Source: Olleya sp. Bg11-27 (GTDB taxonomy: Bacteria > Bacteroidota > Bacteroidia > Flavobacteriales > Flavobacteriaceae). Taken from it: a stretch of DNA of 64,000 nt. Of the stretch, positions 53,316 to 61,899 are shown piece after piece. The stretch covers positions 1,557,514-1,621,513 of the forward strand of contig NZ_CP025117.1 in the NCBI RefSeq assembly GCF_002831645.1, read 5' to 3'. The translations under genes were made by a program, and so were the position numbers. The notes under the pieces were generated by a model. It was not told where the DNA came from. It saw nothing but the letters and a program-made list of their open reading frames with translations, and did no database searches. Each line of letters opens with the position of its first letter. Positions within the stretch are counted from its first letter, which is position 1.

Positions 53316-54713
53316 TTATTTCAATCCAGCAATTTTATCCTCTTCCAAAATAGCTTCCGTTTCTAGTTGTACTTTTTTAAAGATACTATTTAAATCTTCG
53401 TTGGTATCTATTTTTTTATCTGCAATTAGGTTTAAAATAGCTTTGTCTTGCGCTCTTCCTTTTGTCATTGCTGTATGATACGGGATGTCTTCTTTGAAAG
53501 TTACCATTGAGTATTTTGAGAAATAATCATTTGGAAATTCTTTTTCTAAAGCCATTTCAATCGCACGTTTTTCTTTAAAAATAGGATTCGCAACATGATC
53601 ACGCATTTCGTAATAATTGTCTATTGCTAAATCAGCAATAGCGTCTGTATCTGCTTTTCTTGTTTTTTCGTAGACCTTAAAAATGGTTTCCCAATCACCT
53701 TCGTATTGTTCTAAAATACTATCAAAAACAGTGACATCCTCAAAAGAAGCGTTCATGCCTTGTCCATAAAAAGGAACAATAGCATGTGCAGAATCTCCTA
53801 ATAACACATTCTTGTTTTGGTAATGCCAAGGGGAACATTTTACGGTTCCTAAAGCACCTGTTGGATTGTTAAAAAATTCGTCTGCTATATTTGGTATTAA
53901 TGCTAATGCATCTGGAAATTGTGTTGCAAAGAATTCTTTTATGGTGTCTTCTGTAGTAAGATTGTTGAAATTGTATTTACCTTCTTCATAACTCAAAAAT
54001 AGTGTAACGGTAAAGCTTCCATCTAAATTAGGAAGTGCAATTAACATGTAATCTCCTCTTGGCCAGATATGAAGATAGTCTTTACTTATTTGATGCTTTT
54101 TTTCAGCGGAAGCGGGAATCTCTAGCTCTTTATAACCATGCGTTAAGTAGTTTTGCGAGTAACTAAATAAAAACTTACGTTCTAGATAATAGCTTTTTCT
54201 TAATGAAGACCCTGCGCCATCTGTACCAAAAAGCACATCGCCTTTAACTTCTGTTTCTATTTTGGTTTCATAATCGTATAACCTGGCAGTATTATTTTCG
54301 ATATCAATACCGTTACATTTTTTGTTGAAATGAATAGTCAGATTATCGTACGAGTCGGCTTCAGTTAATAGTAAACCATTAAGTTCTCCACGAGAAATAG
54401 AGTTTATGTATTCGTTATCTCTTCCTGAATAATTGGATGGGAATGTGTTGCCTTCAATATCGTGTATTAAACGACCAAACATAGGGATGCATAACGGTTT
54501 TACTTTGTCTTCAACACCTGCTAATCGCATGGCTTTTAATCCACGGTCAGAAAGCGCTAGGTTTATAGATCGTCCTGCAGAAATATCTGTGGTACGTAAA
54601 TCAGGTCTGCTTTCGTAGACGTTTACTGTGTAACCTCTTTGCGCTAAACGTAAGGCTAGGAGAGAGCCGCAAAGCCCTGCTCCAATAATTAGTATGTTGT
54701 CTTTTTTGCTCAT
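53316..54713 (-). CDS. kmo: Kynurenine 3-monooxygenase
   Basis: 465 residues, standard length. FAD-binding GAGLCGSLLALRLAQRG at the start, the DG motif (GTDGAGSSLRK) and GDSAHAIVPFYGQGMN (second FAD motif), followed by a C-terminal membrane-association-free tail. It hydroxylates L-kynurenine to 3-hydroxykynurenine with NADPH and oxygen. It lies between the RidA gene and kynU, with repeat-filled gaps on both sides. Confidence 0.95.
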   Translation of the reverse strand: MSKKDNILIIGAGLCGSLLALRLAQRGYTVNVYESRPDLRTTDISAGRSINLALSDRGLKAMRLAGVEDKVKPLCIPMFGRLIHDIEGNTFPSNYSGRDNEYINSISRGELNGLLLTEADSYDNLTIHFNKKCNGIDIENNTARLYDYETKIETEVKGDVLFGTDGAGSSLRKSYYLERKFLFSYSQNYLTHGYKELEIPASAEKKHQISKDYLHIWPRGDYMLIALPNLDGSFTVTLFLSYEEGKYNFNNLTTEDTIKEFFATQFPDALALIPNIADEFFNNPTGALGTVKCSPWHYQNKNVLLGDSAHAIVPFYGQGMNASFEDVTVFDSILEQYEGDWETIFKVYEKTRKADTDAIADLAIDNYYEMRDHVANPIFKEKRAIEMALEKEFPNDYFSKYSMVTFKEDIPYHTAMTKGRAQDKAILNLIADKKIDTNEDLNSIFKKVQLETEAILEEDKIAGLK

Positions 54714-55101
54714 ATCAGTAGTGTTGTCTTTGACTTGGTATTAGTCTTCGTAATTCTGAACTTGATTCAGAATCTCATTATTTATTGTTCTTTTTTCTAT
54801 TGTGAAATGTCACACTGAGCGCAGTCGAAGTGCTTCTTTTATAATTAATTTTGTCTTGATACACTATTTAGGATGGAATGTTTGGTAGACATTTTATTCT
54901 AAATACAAAACCAAAAAAGCATAGTGAAAATAGGGAATTCCTGCGGAACATTCTCTTTCTGTATTACGTGCTTAAAGTTTCGCTTTGCAGCACCATTCCT
55001 TTGCTCATTATTTCTGCATTTCAATGTTCAAATCTGTGAATTGATTAAGGATTTGAATCTTTACTATGTGCATCTTAAGTCAATTCTCAGTGTTTTTTTA
55101 T
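54714..55101. repeat. 388-bp gap with repeats, copy C
   Basis: Contains the hairpin ATTCTGAACTTGATTCAGAAT-type (54753-54773), CACTGAGCGCAGTCGAAGTG (54812-54831) and a degenerate version of the long repeat (about 54905-55065, ending GTGAATTGATTAAGGA). The first two blocks match 52959-53038 in order and spacing. No gene seen. Confidence 0.7.
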
Positions 55102-56370
55102 TTAACTCAGTATCTCTTTTAACTTTTCAACCATTGTAAAGACATCTTCAAAAGTATTATATAATGGCACGGGAGCGCAACGTATTACATCTGGCTCTCT
55201 CCAATCTGTAATGATGTGTGCTTCTGTTAATTTTTTATGTAAATTTTTGTCAGCATCCTTTACCTGAATGGATAATTGGCAACCGCGTTCTTTTGGGTTA
55301 GTAGGTGTTAGGATTTTTATTTTATCGTTATTCAATTCGTTAATTAAAAACTCGAAATAACCAGTAAGTTTTTCCGCTTTACTGCGAATGGCATCCATAC
55401 CAACGTCGTTAAACATATCTAAAGATGCTTTTATGGCTGCCATAGATAAAATTGGTGGATTACTTAGTTGCCAGCCTTCTGCTCCCGGAATGACGTCTAA
55501 CGGTTGACGCATATTAAATCGGGTTGATTTATTATGACTCCACCAACCAGCAAAACGTTTTAAATCTTTATTATGTGCATGTTTTTCATGTACAAAAACG
55601 CCACCTAAACTTCCTGGTCCAGAATTTAAATATTTATAGGTACACCAGGCTGCGAAGTCTACACCAGAATCATGTAACTCTGGTTTAATGTTTCCTGCTC
55701 CATGTGCTAAATCGATACCTACCTTACAGTCTTTTGCATGACCAAGTGCTGCTATTTTCTTTAAATCTAAGTACTGTCCTGTGTAATAGTTTACACCTCC
55801 AATTAGTAGTAACGCAATGTCATCCCCTTGTTCTTCAAGAATAGTTTCTAAATCTTCAATATTTAAAAGCGCTTCTCCTGGTCTTGGTTTCCATTCTATT
55901 ACGCCTTCACTAGCATCAAAACCATGAAACTCTAATTGGGTTTGTACCGCATATCTATCACTTGGGAAGGCATCACTTTCTATAACAATCTTGTATTTGG
56001 TTTTTGTTGGTTGGTAAAAACTTACCATTAATAAGTGCAAGTTGGTCGTTAAGGTATTCATTATAACGACCTCAATTGGTTTTGCTCCCACAATTTTCGC
56101 CATAGATTCTGTTAAGAATTCATGATAAGGCATCCAAGGGTTTTTTGCTTCAAAATGACCTTCTACACCTAGGTTTGCCCAGTCTTCAAGTTCTTGATTT
56201 ATATAGTCTTTGGTTGCTTTTGGTTGTAAACCAAGTGAGTTTCCTGTAAAGTATAACCAATCGTTTCCTTGTTTGTCTTTTGGGATGTGAAATTGAGTTC
56301 TGTATTGCGACAATGGGTCATTTTGATCTTCTTGCTTAGCGTAATCTAGACCTTGTTTGTAGTTGGACAC
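55102..56370 (-). CDS. kynU: Kynureninase
   Basis: 422 residues. PLP-dependent fold-type I enzyme; the Schiff-base Lys is in CTYKYLNSGPGSLGG and the phosphate-binding segment is in MNTLTTNLH. It hydrolyses 3-hydroxykynurenine to 3-hydroxyanthranilate and alanine (and kynurenine to anthranilate). It is the most upstream gene of the cluster. Together with kmo it feeds the dioxygenase at 48988. Confidence 0.96.
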   Translation of the reverse strand: MSNYKQGLDYAKQEDQNDPLSQYRTQFHIPKDKQGNDWLYFTGNSLGLQPKATKDYINQELEDWANLGVEGHFEAKNPWMPYHEFLTESMAKIVGAKPIEVVIMNTLTTNLHLLMVSFYQPTKTKYKIVIESDAFPSDRYAVQTQLEFHGFDASEGVIEWKPRPGEALLNIEDLETILEEQGDDIALLLIGGVNYYTGQYLDLKKIAALGHAKDCKVGIDLAHGAGNIKPELHDSGVDFAAWCTYKYLNSGPGSLGGVFVHEKHAHNKDLKRFAGWWSHNKSTRFNMRQPLDVIPGAEGWQLSNPPILSMAAIKASLDMFNDVGMDAIRSKAEKLTGYFEFLINELNNDKIKILTPTNPKERGCQLSIQVKDADKNLHKKLTEAHIITDWREPDVIRCAPVPLYNTFEDVFTMVEKLKEILS

Positions 56371-56445
56371 GATGTGTAGTTTTTCGGTTTACACAAAAAT
56401 AAGAATTATTAATTTAGAAATGAAGGGGAAATATAATGCATGAAA

Positions 56446-56480
56446 AAGGGCTTAATAAATTAAATTTAAGAAGCCCTTCA
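56446..56480 (-). terminator. Terminator of lipoprotein gene
   Basis: Stem AGGGCTT/AAGCCCT with an AT-rich 17-base loop, followed on the minus strand by a T run. It stops transcription from 56549-57208 before the kynurenine cluster. Confidence 0.7.
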
Positions 56481-56548
56481 AAGTTTATGTTGTCGCGTAA
56501 AGCGGAATTATGTTATATACGTTTAGATTATATAGTTTGGATGTTTTG

Positions 56549-57208
56549 TTAATCGGTTTTTATAGAAATATTGGTAAAATACAAATTCCAAGTGCCTTCT
56601 GGCTTTTTATGGTCTTTAGCTATTTTAATACCTTTAAAATCCTCATAATTCTCGAAAGACGTTATCATTGATGGTGTAGTGGTATTTCCTTTTCTGAAAA
56701 TCCATTCTTTTATCATGTAATTATCGTCGTAATAAAAATCGTAAGCGTCCCCAGGTGTATAACCACCAGAATTGCCATACACCAATGTTAATTTGTTTAA
56801 AGTGACTTTGCTTATGGGGGCAATTTTATTTGTTGAATCCGAAATTTTTGTCCCTTGGTCCCAAACCAATTGAAATGGTGCTAATAACCAGTATTTATCA
56901 TTAATAAATCCTTGGTCTGTTTGTATCGTTAAACTATCTATTTTACTTCTGTTATAGGATATAGTGTCTTTGTCAATAATAAGAGACACTTCGTTTTGTT
57001 TTGGTTTCCATGACCATGACCGTTCAAAATGACTGCTATCTTTATCAACATTAAAAGTGAAATCTATTTGATTTATTGTATTCCAATTAGTAAGTCCGTG
57101 TGCATGGGCTATTTTTTCAGCAGTAGAGACTTTGTTCTCTGCCATTTTTATTTCTTTTTTGCAAGAGAAACAAGTGATTGCAATAAGTATAAGTAATAGT
57201 TTTTTCAT
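56549..57208 (-). CDS. Hypothetical lipoprotein
   Basis: 219 residues with a lipoprotein signal (LILIAITCFSCK, Cys about residue 16). Mature protein begins AENKVSTAEKIAHAHGLTNW and is beta-rich with many aromatic residues (SWSWKPKQNEVSL, YDFYYDDNYMIKEWIF), reminiscent of the LolA/DUF6503 half-barrel group; I cannot name a family with confidence. Divergent from the methyltransferase at 57288. Confidence 0.75.
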   Translation of the reverse strand: MKKLLLILIAITCFSCKKEIKMAENKVSTAEKIAHAHGLTNWNTINQIDFTFNVDKDSSHFERSWSWKPKQNEVSLIIDKDTISYNRSKIDSLTIQTDQGFINDKYWLLAPFQLVWDQGTKISDSTNKIAPISKVTLNKLTLVYGNSGGYTPGDAYDFYYDDNYMIKEWIFRKGNTTTPSMITSFENYEDFKGIKIAKDHKKPEGTWNLYFTNISIKTD

Positions 57209-57287
57209 CTTAAGATTTTTTGCAAAGATAGGGAAGGGTTTCTTCTTTAAAATAGAAATATTAAATTAGTGACTTAATGGGAATTGT

Positions 57288-58082
57288 ATGAAAGAAAATT
57301 ACTTCGACGTAAATAAAGCAACTTGGAATGAGAAAGTTAAGGTTCATGCAACAAGTTCGTTTTATGATATGCAATCTTTTAAAAAAGGGGATAGCTCATT
57401 AAAACAATATGAGTTACTCGCTCTTGGAGATATTAAAGGGAAATCTATGTTGCATTTGCAATGTCATTTTGGACAAGACACCTTAAGTTGGGCTAGGTTA
57501 GGGGCAAAATGTACAGGTGTAGATTTAAGTAATGAAGGCATTGACTTAGCGAAGACGTTAAATAACCAATTAAGTTTAGACGCTACATTTGTATGCTGTA
57601 ATGTTTTAGAGACGTCTAAATTTGTTAAAGAGACTTTTGATATCGTTTTTACCAGTTATGGTGTTATTGGATGGTTGCCAGATTTAAAACCATGGGGACA
57701 AATGATTGCAGAAAAACTAAATAAAGGGGGTAGTTTTTATATGGTCGAGTTTCATCCGATAGTTTGGATGTTTGATTACTTAGAAGATAGGCCAATAATG
57801 AAATATGGGTATATGCAGGACGAAGTAATTTATGAAGAATATGAAGGGACTTATGCGGATCCTAATTCAAAAATGATAAGTAAAGAGTCGACGTGGAATC
57901 ATGGTTTAAGTGAGGTCGTAAATGCATTAACGCATGCAGGTTTGCGTATTGAGTTTTTAAATGAATATGACGAAAGTCCATATAATATATTGCCAGATTT
58001 AGTCGAAACCAAATCTGGCAATTATATATTAAAGGATAAATTGTATCCTCTTATTTTTGAAATTAAAGCGACTAAGCTTTAG
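57288..58082 (+). CDS. Class I SAM-dependent methyltransferase
   Basis: 264 residues. SAM-binding motif HLQCHFGQDTLSWARLGA near residue 53 (the usual GxGxG is CHFGQD), followed by the acidic residue in GVDLSNEG. The second half carries YMVEFHPIVWMFDYLEDRP. Substrate unknown. Ends 9 bp before the convergent msrA. Confidence 0.85.
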   Translation: MKENYFDVNKATWNEKVKVHATSSFYDMQSFKKGDSSLKQYELLALGDIKGKSMLHLQCHFGQDTLSWARLGAKCTGVDLSNEGIDLAKTLNNQLSLDATFVCCNVLETSKFVKETFDIVFTSYGVIGWLPDLKPWGQMIAEKLNKGGSFYMVEFHPIVWMFDYLEDRPIMKYGYMQDEVIYEEYEGTYADPNSKMISKESTWNHGLSEVVNALTHAGLRIEFLNEYDESPYNILPDLVETKSGNYILKDKLYPLIFEIKATKL

Positions 58083-58091
58083 GTTGAATGT

Positions 58092-58748
58092 TTAGTGATT
58101 ACTCTTAAGTAACTCAGGTCTCTTATTTTTGAACTTATTAAGTCTTGGAATCGATACATTTTGTATGTATGGATTTTCAGGATGTAAACGTTCGTAATTT
58201 TGATGGTAATCTTCAGCTTTCCAAAATTTCAGGAATGGATATACTTCTGCAGCTATAGTGGCATTAAGTTGTTTGGCTAAAGCTTTTTTCTTTGTTTCAA
58301 TAATTAGTTTCTGTGCATCATTTTGATAGAATATAATAGAACGGTATTGACTACCTCTGTCTGGACCTTGTCCATTGGCTTGGGTTGGGTTTTGAGAGGC
58401 GAAATAGACATCAACTAAAGTTTTAAAACTAATAATTTCTGGATTGTAAATAACTTCGACAGCTTCCGCATGGCCTGTACGACCCGTATTACTTTTCTCG
58501 TAAGTTGGGTTTTTTGTGTGACCTCCCGAATAACCATTAATGACCTCTTCTACACCTTTAACGCTTTCGTAAACTGCTTCAACACACCAAAAACAACCAC
58601 TGGCAAAATAGGCTTTAGCTTGTCCGTTATCTAAAGCGACGCTTACAGGTGTTGCTGTTTTTATAGCGTCTTGTTTTGGATTGGTTTGTGCTTGATTGTT
58701 GCAACTAAACAGGAGTGATAAAAATAATACTGGAATTAATTTTTTCAT
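58092..58748 (-). CDS. msrA: Peptide-methionine (S)-S-oxide reductase, lipoprotein
   Basis: 218 residues. Lipoprotein signal LFLSLLFSCN; catalytic GCFWCVEAVYE near residue 52; the rest has the MsrA core (GYSGGHTKNPTYE, GQGPDRGSQYRS). Exported MsrA repairs oxidised methionines in periplasmic or surface proteins. No MsrB is adjacent. Confidence 0.95.
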   Translation of the reverse strand: MKKLIPVLFLSLLFSCNNQAQTNPKQDAIKTATPVSVALDNGQAKAYFASGCFWCVEAVYESVKGVEEVINGYSGGHTKNPTYEKSNTGRTGHAEAVEVIYNPEIISFKTLVDVYFASQNPTQANGQGPDRGSQYRSIIFYQNDAQKLIIETKKKALAKQLNATIAAEVYPFLKFWKAEDYHQNYERLHPENPYIQNVSIPRLNKFKNKRPELLKSNH

Positions 58749-58839
58749 TTTCTTTTCTTTTTCATTTGGACGAATAAAGTATCGAAACCTTAATTAGGAA
58801 AGTTATAAATATTTCTTAAATGTTTTAGAATTTAGGTAT

Positions 58840-58868
58840 AAAAAAAGCCTTTACAATGTAAAGGCTTC
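58840..58868 (-). terminator. Terminator of coiled-coil protein gene
   Basis: Stem AAGCCTTTAC/GTAAAGGCTT with a 3-base loop; on the minus strand it is followed by a run of T. It lies 21 bp past the stop at 58890. Confidence 0.85.
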
Positions 58869-58889
58869 TTAATATAACTTAGAAAGTGC

Positions 58890-59672
58890 TTACGATAATT
58901 TCGAAAACATTTTTTCCATTTTTGCTTTTTGTTCTTCTGCTAGTGCAGCATCAACAAGGATACGTCCACTGTGCTCATCCGTAATGATTTTTTTACGTGC
59001 TCCAATTTCCATTTGTACTTGTGGTGGAATAGTAAAGTATGATCCTCCTGAAGCTCCTCTTTCGATTGGCACTACAGCTAAACCATTTTTTACATTTACT
59101 CTGATACGGTTGTAAGCTTTTACTAAACGTGCTTCGATTTTTTTCTTGTAATCGTCAGCCTTTTCAATAAGTGCTTTTTCTTCTTTTTCAGTTTCCTTTA
59201 AGATAGCGTCTAATTCGTTTTTCTTATGTTTTAAGTGCGTTTCACGCTGTTTGTTATGCTCTTTTGTTTTAGCAATAACATCTTTTTTCTGATCTATCTG
59301 AGCTTTAAATTCTCTGATATGCTTTTCAGCTAATTCAATTTCTAACTCTTGAAATTCAACTTCTTTAGTTAAAGAGTTAAATTCTCTGTTATTTCTAACA
59401 TTCTTTTGTTGCTCAGAGTATTTTTTAATTAAAGCTTTAGCTTCTTCAATTAAATTTTTCTTAGAATTAATATCTGCATCTACAGAACTTAAGCTATCTT
59501 CTAACTTTTCTAATCTGGTTTTTAATCCTGCAACTTCGTCTTCTAAATCGCTAACCTCTAAAGGTAATTCTCCACGTACGTTTCTAATTTCGTCAATTCT
59601 AGAGTCTATTAATTGTAGATCATATAATGCTCTTAGGCGATCTTCTACAGTTGCTTCTTTTGTCTTTGCCAT
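58890..59672 (-). CDS. Coiled-coil protein of the zinc-ribbon (CdsZ/DUF) family, cysteine-free
   Basis: 260 residues; about 15-180 is a long coiled coil and about 195-245 corresponds to the C4 zinc-ribbon domain (GGSYFTIPPQVQMEI, DEHSGRILVD). The four ribbon cysteines of homologues are absent: the whole protein has no Cys. The positions read S/G and H/S. The family is linked to transcription or nucleic-acid control in other phyla. It overlaps nothing and ends 3 bp before the Nif3 gene start region; they are probably an operon (Nif3 gene upstream). Confidence 0.85.
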   Translation of the reverse strand: MAKTKEATVEDRLRALYDLQLIDSRIDEIRNVRGELPLEVSDLEDEVAGLKTRLEKLEDSLSSVDADINSKKNLIEEAKALIKKYSEQQKNVRNNREFNSLTKEVEFQELEIELAEKHIREFKAQIDQKKDVIAKTKEHNKQRETHLKHKKNELDAILKETEKEEKALIEKADDYKKKIEARLVKAYNRIRVNVKNGLAVVPIERGASGGSYFTIPPQVQMEIGARKKIITDEHSGRILVDAALAEEQKAKMEKMFSKLS

Positions 59673-59675
59673 ATA

Positions 59676-60770
59676 TTAAAAATACTTAACAGGATTGGTA
59701 TTTGTGTTCGATAAAATAAATGCAAAATTAGGGATTTTTTTGTTAAGTATTGCTACTAATCCGTTTTTTGTGAACTGTTCACTTTCATAATGACCTATAT
59801 CTGTTAATAGTATACGATCTTCCGCTTGATAAAAATCATGATATTTTAAGTCTGATGTAACAAAAACATCAGCTCCTGCTGCTTTTGCAGCGTGTATTGC
59901 AAAGCTACCTGAACCTCCTAATACGGCTATTTTTTTTATCGACTTATTTAATAATTGTGAGTGTCTTATATGAGAAATATTCATTTTTTCTTTTAAATAG
60001 TTTAAAAAGTCAGTTTCAGATTGAGGGATTTCTAATTCTGCGATCATTCCCATTCCTATATTTTGATTCGTGTTTTCAATGGTAGTAATTTCATAAGCAA
60101 CTTCTTCGTAACTATGGACGTCGAATAATGTTTTTAGAATTTTGGGTTCTAAATGTTTTGCAAACGTTATACTGATTTGAGTTTCTGGTTCGCTATGGTT
60201 TTCTTCTATAGTACCAATAGTTGGGTTAGCATTGTGGTTTGGGTTATAGGTTCCAATGCCTTCTGTGTTAAAACTACAATTTGTGTAGTTGCCAATTTGA
60301 CCAGCACCTGCTTTAAATAGAGCTGTTCTTAATGTATCTGCTTCACTTTTTGGAACATAAGTTGTTAGTTTTTTTATGGTTTGCTTTTGAGGTATTAAAA
60401 TCTGTTGGTTTATTAAATTTAATTGGTTGCAAATCATCGCGTTTACGCCATGTTTGTCATTATCTAAAGCGGTATGAATGGCGTAGATAGCAATGTTGTT
60501 TTTGATCGCTTTTAAAACGGTCCGTTCTACATAGTTTTTTCCGGTAATACTTTTTAAACCCTTGAATATTATTGGGTGAAAACTTAGTATGAAGTTGCAG
60601 TTGTTGGCAATTGCTTCGTCTATAACAGTTTCTAGAGTGTCTAAAGTGACTAATACATTGGTAATTATAGTGTTTTTGTCCCCAACAAGTAAGCCCACAT
60701 TATCAAAATCTTCTGCATAAGTGAGTGGTGCTATTTCTTCAAGATGACTAATCAGGTCTTTAACTAACAT
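59676..60770 (-). CDS. Nif3-like dinuclear metal centre protein
   Basis: 364 residues. Metal-binding residues in SFHPIIFKG, YAIHTALDN and the C-terminal TDIGHYESEQF. A middle insertion (about 125-235) is the extra domain seen in long Nif3 homologues. The family is widespread and linked to GTP cyclohydrolase-type or folate-related chemistry without a settled reaction. It lies 3 bp upstream of the zinc-ribbon-family gene, an arrangement conserved in many bacteria. Confidence 0.93.
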   Translation of the reverse strand: MLVKDLISHLEEIAPLTYAEDFDNVGLLVGDKNTIITNVLVTLDTLETVIDEAIANNCNFILSFHPIIFKGLKSITGKNYVERTVLKAIKNNIAIYAIHTALDNDKHGVNAMICNQLNLINQQILIPQKQTIKKLTTYVPKSEADTLRTALFKAGAGQIGNYTNCSFNTEGIGTYNPNHNANPTIGTIEENHSEPETQISITFAKHLEPKILKTLFDVHSYEEVAYEITTIENTNQNIGMGMIAELEIPQSETDFLNYLKEKMNISHIRHSQLLNKSIKKIAVLGGSGSFAIHAAKAAGADVFVTSDLKYHDFYQAEDRILLTDIGHYESEQFTKNGLVAILNKKIPNFAFILSNTNTNPVKYF

Positions 60771-60894
60771 ACTTTTTTGTCTTTATTATTTAAAACAAAT
60801 ATAAAATATTTACTTTCGTTACTATTAATCTTGCTAGCATTTCATAATTAAATGAAATGTAGCAGTCTTATGTAATAGATTATAAATTATTTTA

Positions 60895-61899
60895 ATGAAA
60901 TTTTTGCGTTTTATATTATTTCCTATTGTTCCTGTGTATTTTGTTGTGACGTGGTTTAGAAACCTAATGTATGATATCGGATGGAAGAGTTCTAAAAGTT
61001 ATGATTTTCCAATATTATGTGTTGGTAATCTAAGTACGGGTGGTACGGGAAAAACACCTATGGTAGAATATTTAATTAGATTGCTAAAGGATGATTTGAG
61101 ATTAGCAACGCTAAGCAGGGGGTATGGTAGAAAAACGAAAGGGTTCGTGTTAGGAAATCCTTTGTCTAATGCTGAAAGTTTGGGAGATGAACCGTTTCAG
61201 TTTTACAACAAGTTTAGTGATGGTGTTTTGGTTGCTGTAGATGCTAATAGACAAGAAGGGATCGCCCAATTGATTCAGAATGAACCAAAACCACAATTAA
61301 TAGTCTTGGACGATGCTTTTCAACATAGAAAAGTTAAGGCTGGATTTTACGTTATGTTGACAACATATGCCAATTTATATACCAAGGATTTTGTTTTGCC
61401 AAGTGGTAATTTACGTGAGCCTAAAAGTGGAGCTAAACGTGCGAATATAATTGTAGTCACTAAATGTCCTGATGATTTAACGACTGCTAAAAAACAGGCT
61501 ATTGTATCGGAAATTAAACCGTTAGACTATCAGAATGTCTTTTTTAGTTCAATTAGTTATAGTACTATTTTATATTCTGAAAATAAGTCGTTAACTTTAA
61601 GTGAGCTGTCCGATTTTAAGTTAATCACGGGGATTGCTAATGCAACGCCTTTAGTCGATTTTTTAACAGAAAAGGACTTGGATTTTGAACATATAGCTTT
61701 TAAAGATCATCATAATTTTAATCTTCAAGAAATAGAGCGTTTCTCTAAATATGATTGTATCGTAACTACAGAAAAAGATTACATGCGTTTGAAAAACGAA
61801 TCGTCTTTGATAGGTAAATTATATTATCTTCCAATAAAAGTTGAAATTGATAAAGCAGAAAAATTTAATAGGTTAATTAAGGACTTTGCGTTATACTAA
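60895..61899 (+). CDS. lpxK: Tetraacyldisaccharide 4'-kinase
   Basis: 334 residues. N-terminal membrane helix (about 5-23), Walker A loop STGGTGKTPMVEYL near residue 49, and conserved DDAFQHRKV. It phosphorylates the lipid A precursor at 4', the sixth step of the Raetz pathway. A TACTTTCG sequence at 60811-60818 may be its promoter element. Its stop codon overlaps the convergent kinase gene stop by 4 bp. Confidence 0.95.
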   Translation: MKFLRFILFPIVPVYFVVTWFRNLMYDIGWKSSKSYDFPILCVGNLSTGGTGKTPMVEYLIRLLKDDLRLATLSRGYGRKTKGFVLGNPLSNAESLGDEPFQFYNKFSDGVLVAVDANRQEGIAQLIQNEPKPQLIVLDDAFQHRKVKAGFYVMLTTYANLYTKDFVLPSGNLREPKSGAKRANIIVVTKCPDDLTTAKKQAIVSEIKPLDYQNVFFSSISYSTILYSENKSLTLSELSDFKLITGIANATPLVDFLTEKDLDFEHIAFKDHHNFNLQEIERFSKYDCIVTTEKDYMRLKNESSLIGKLYYLPIKVEIDKAEKFNRLIKDFALY

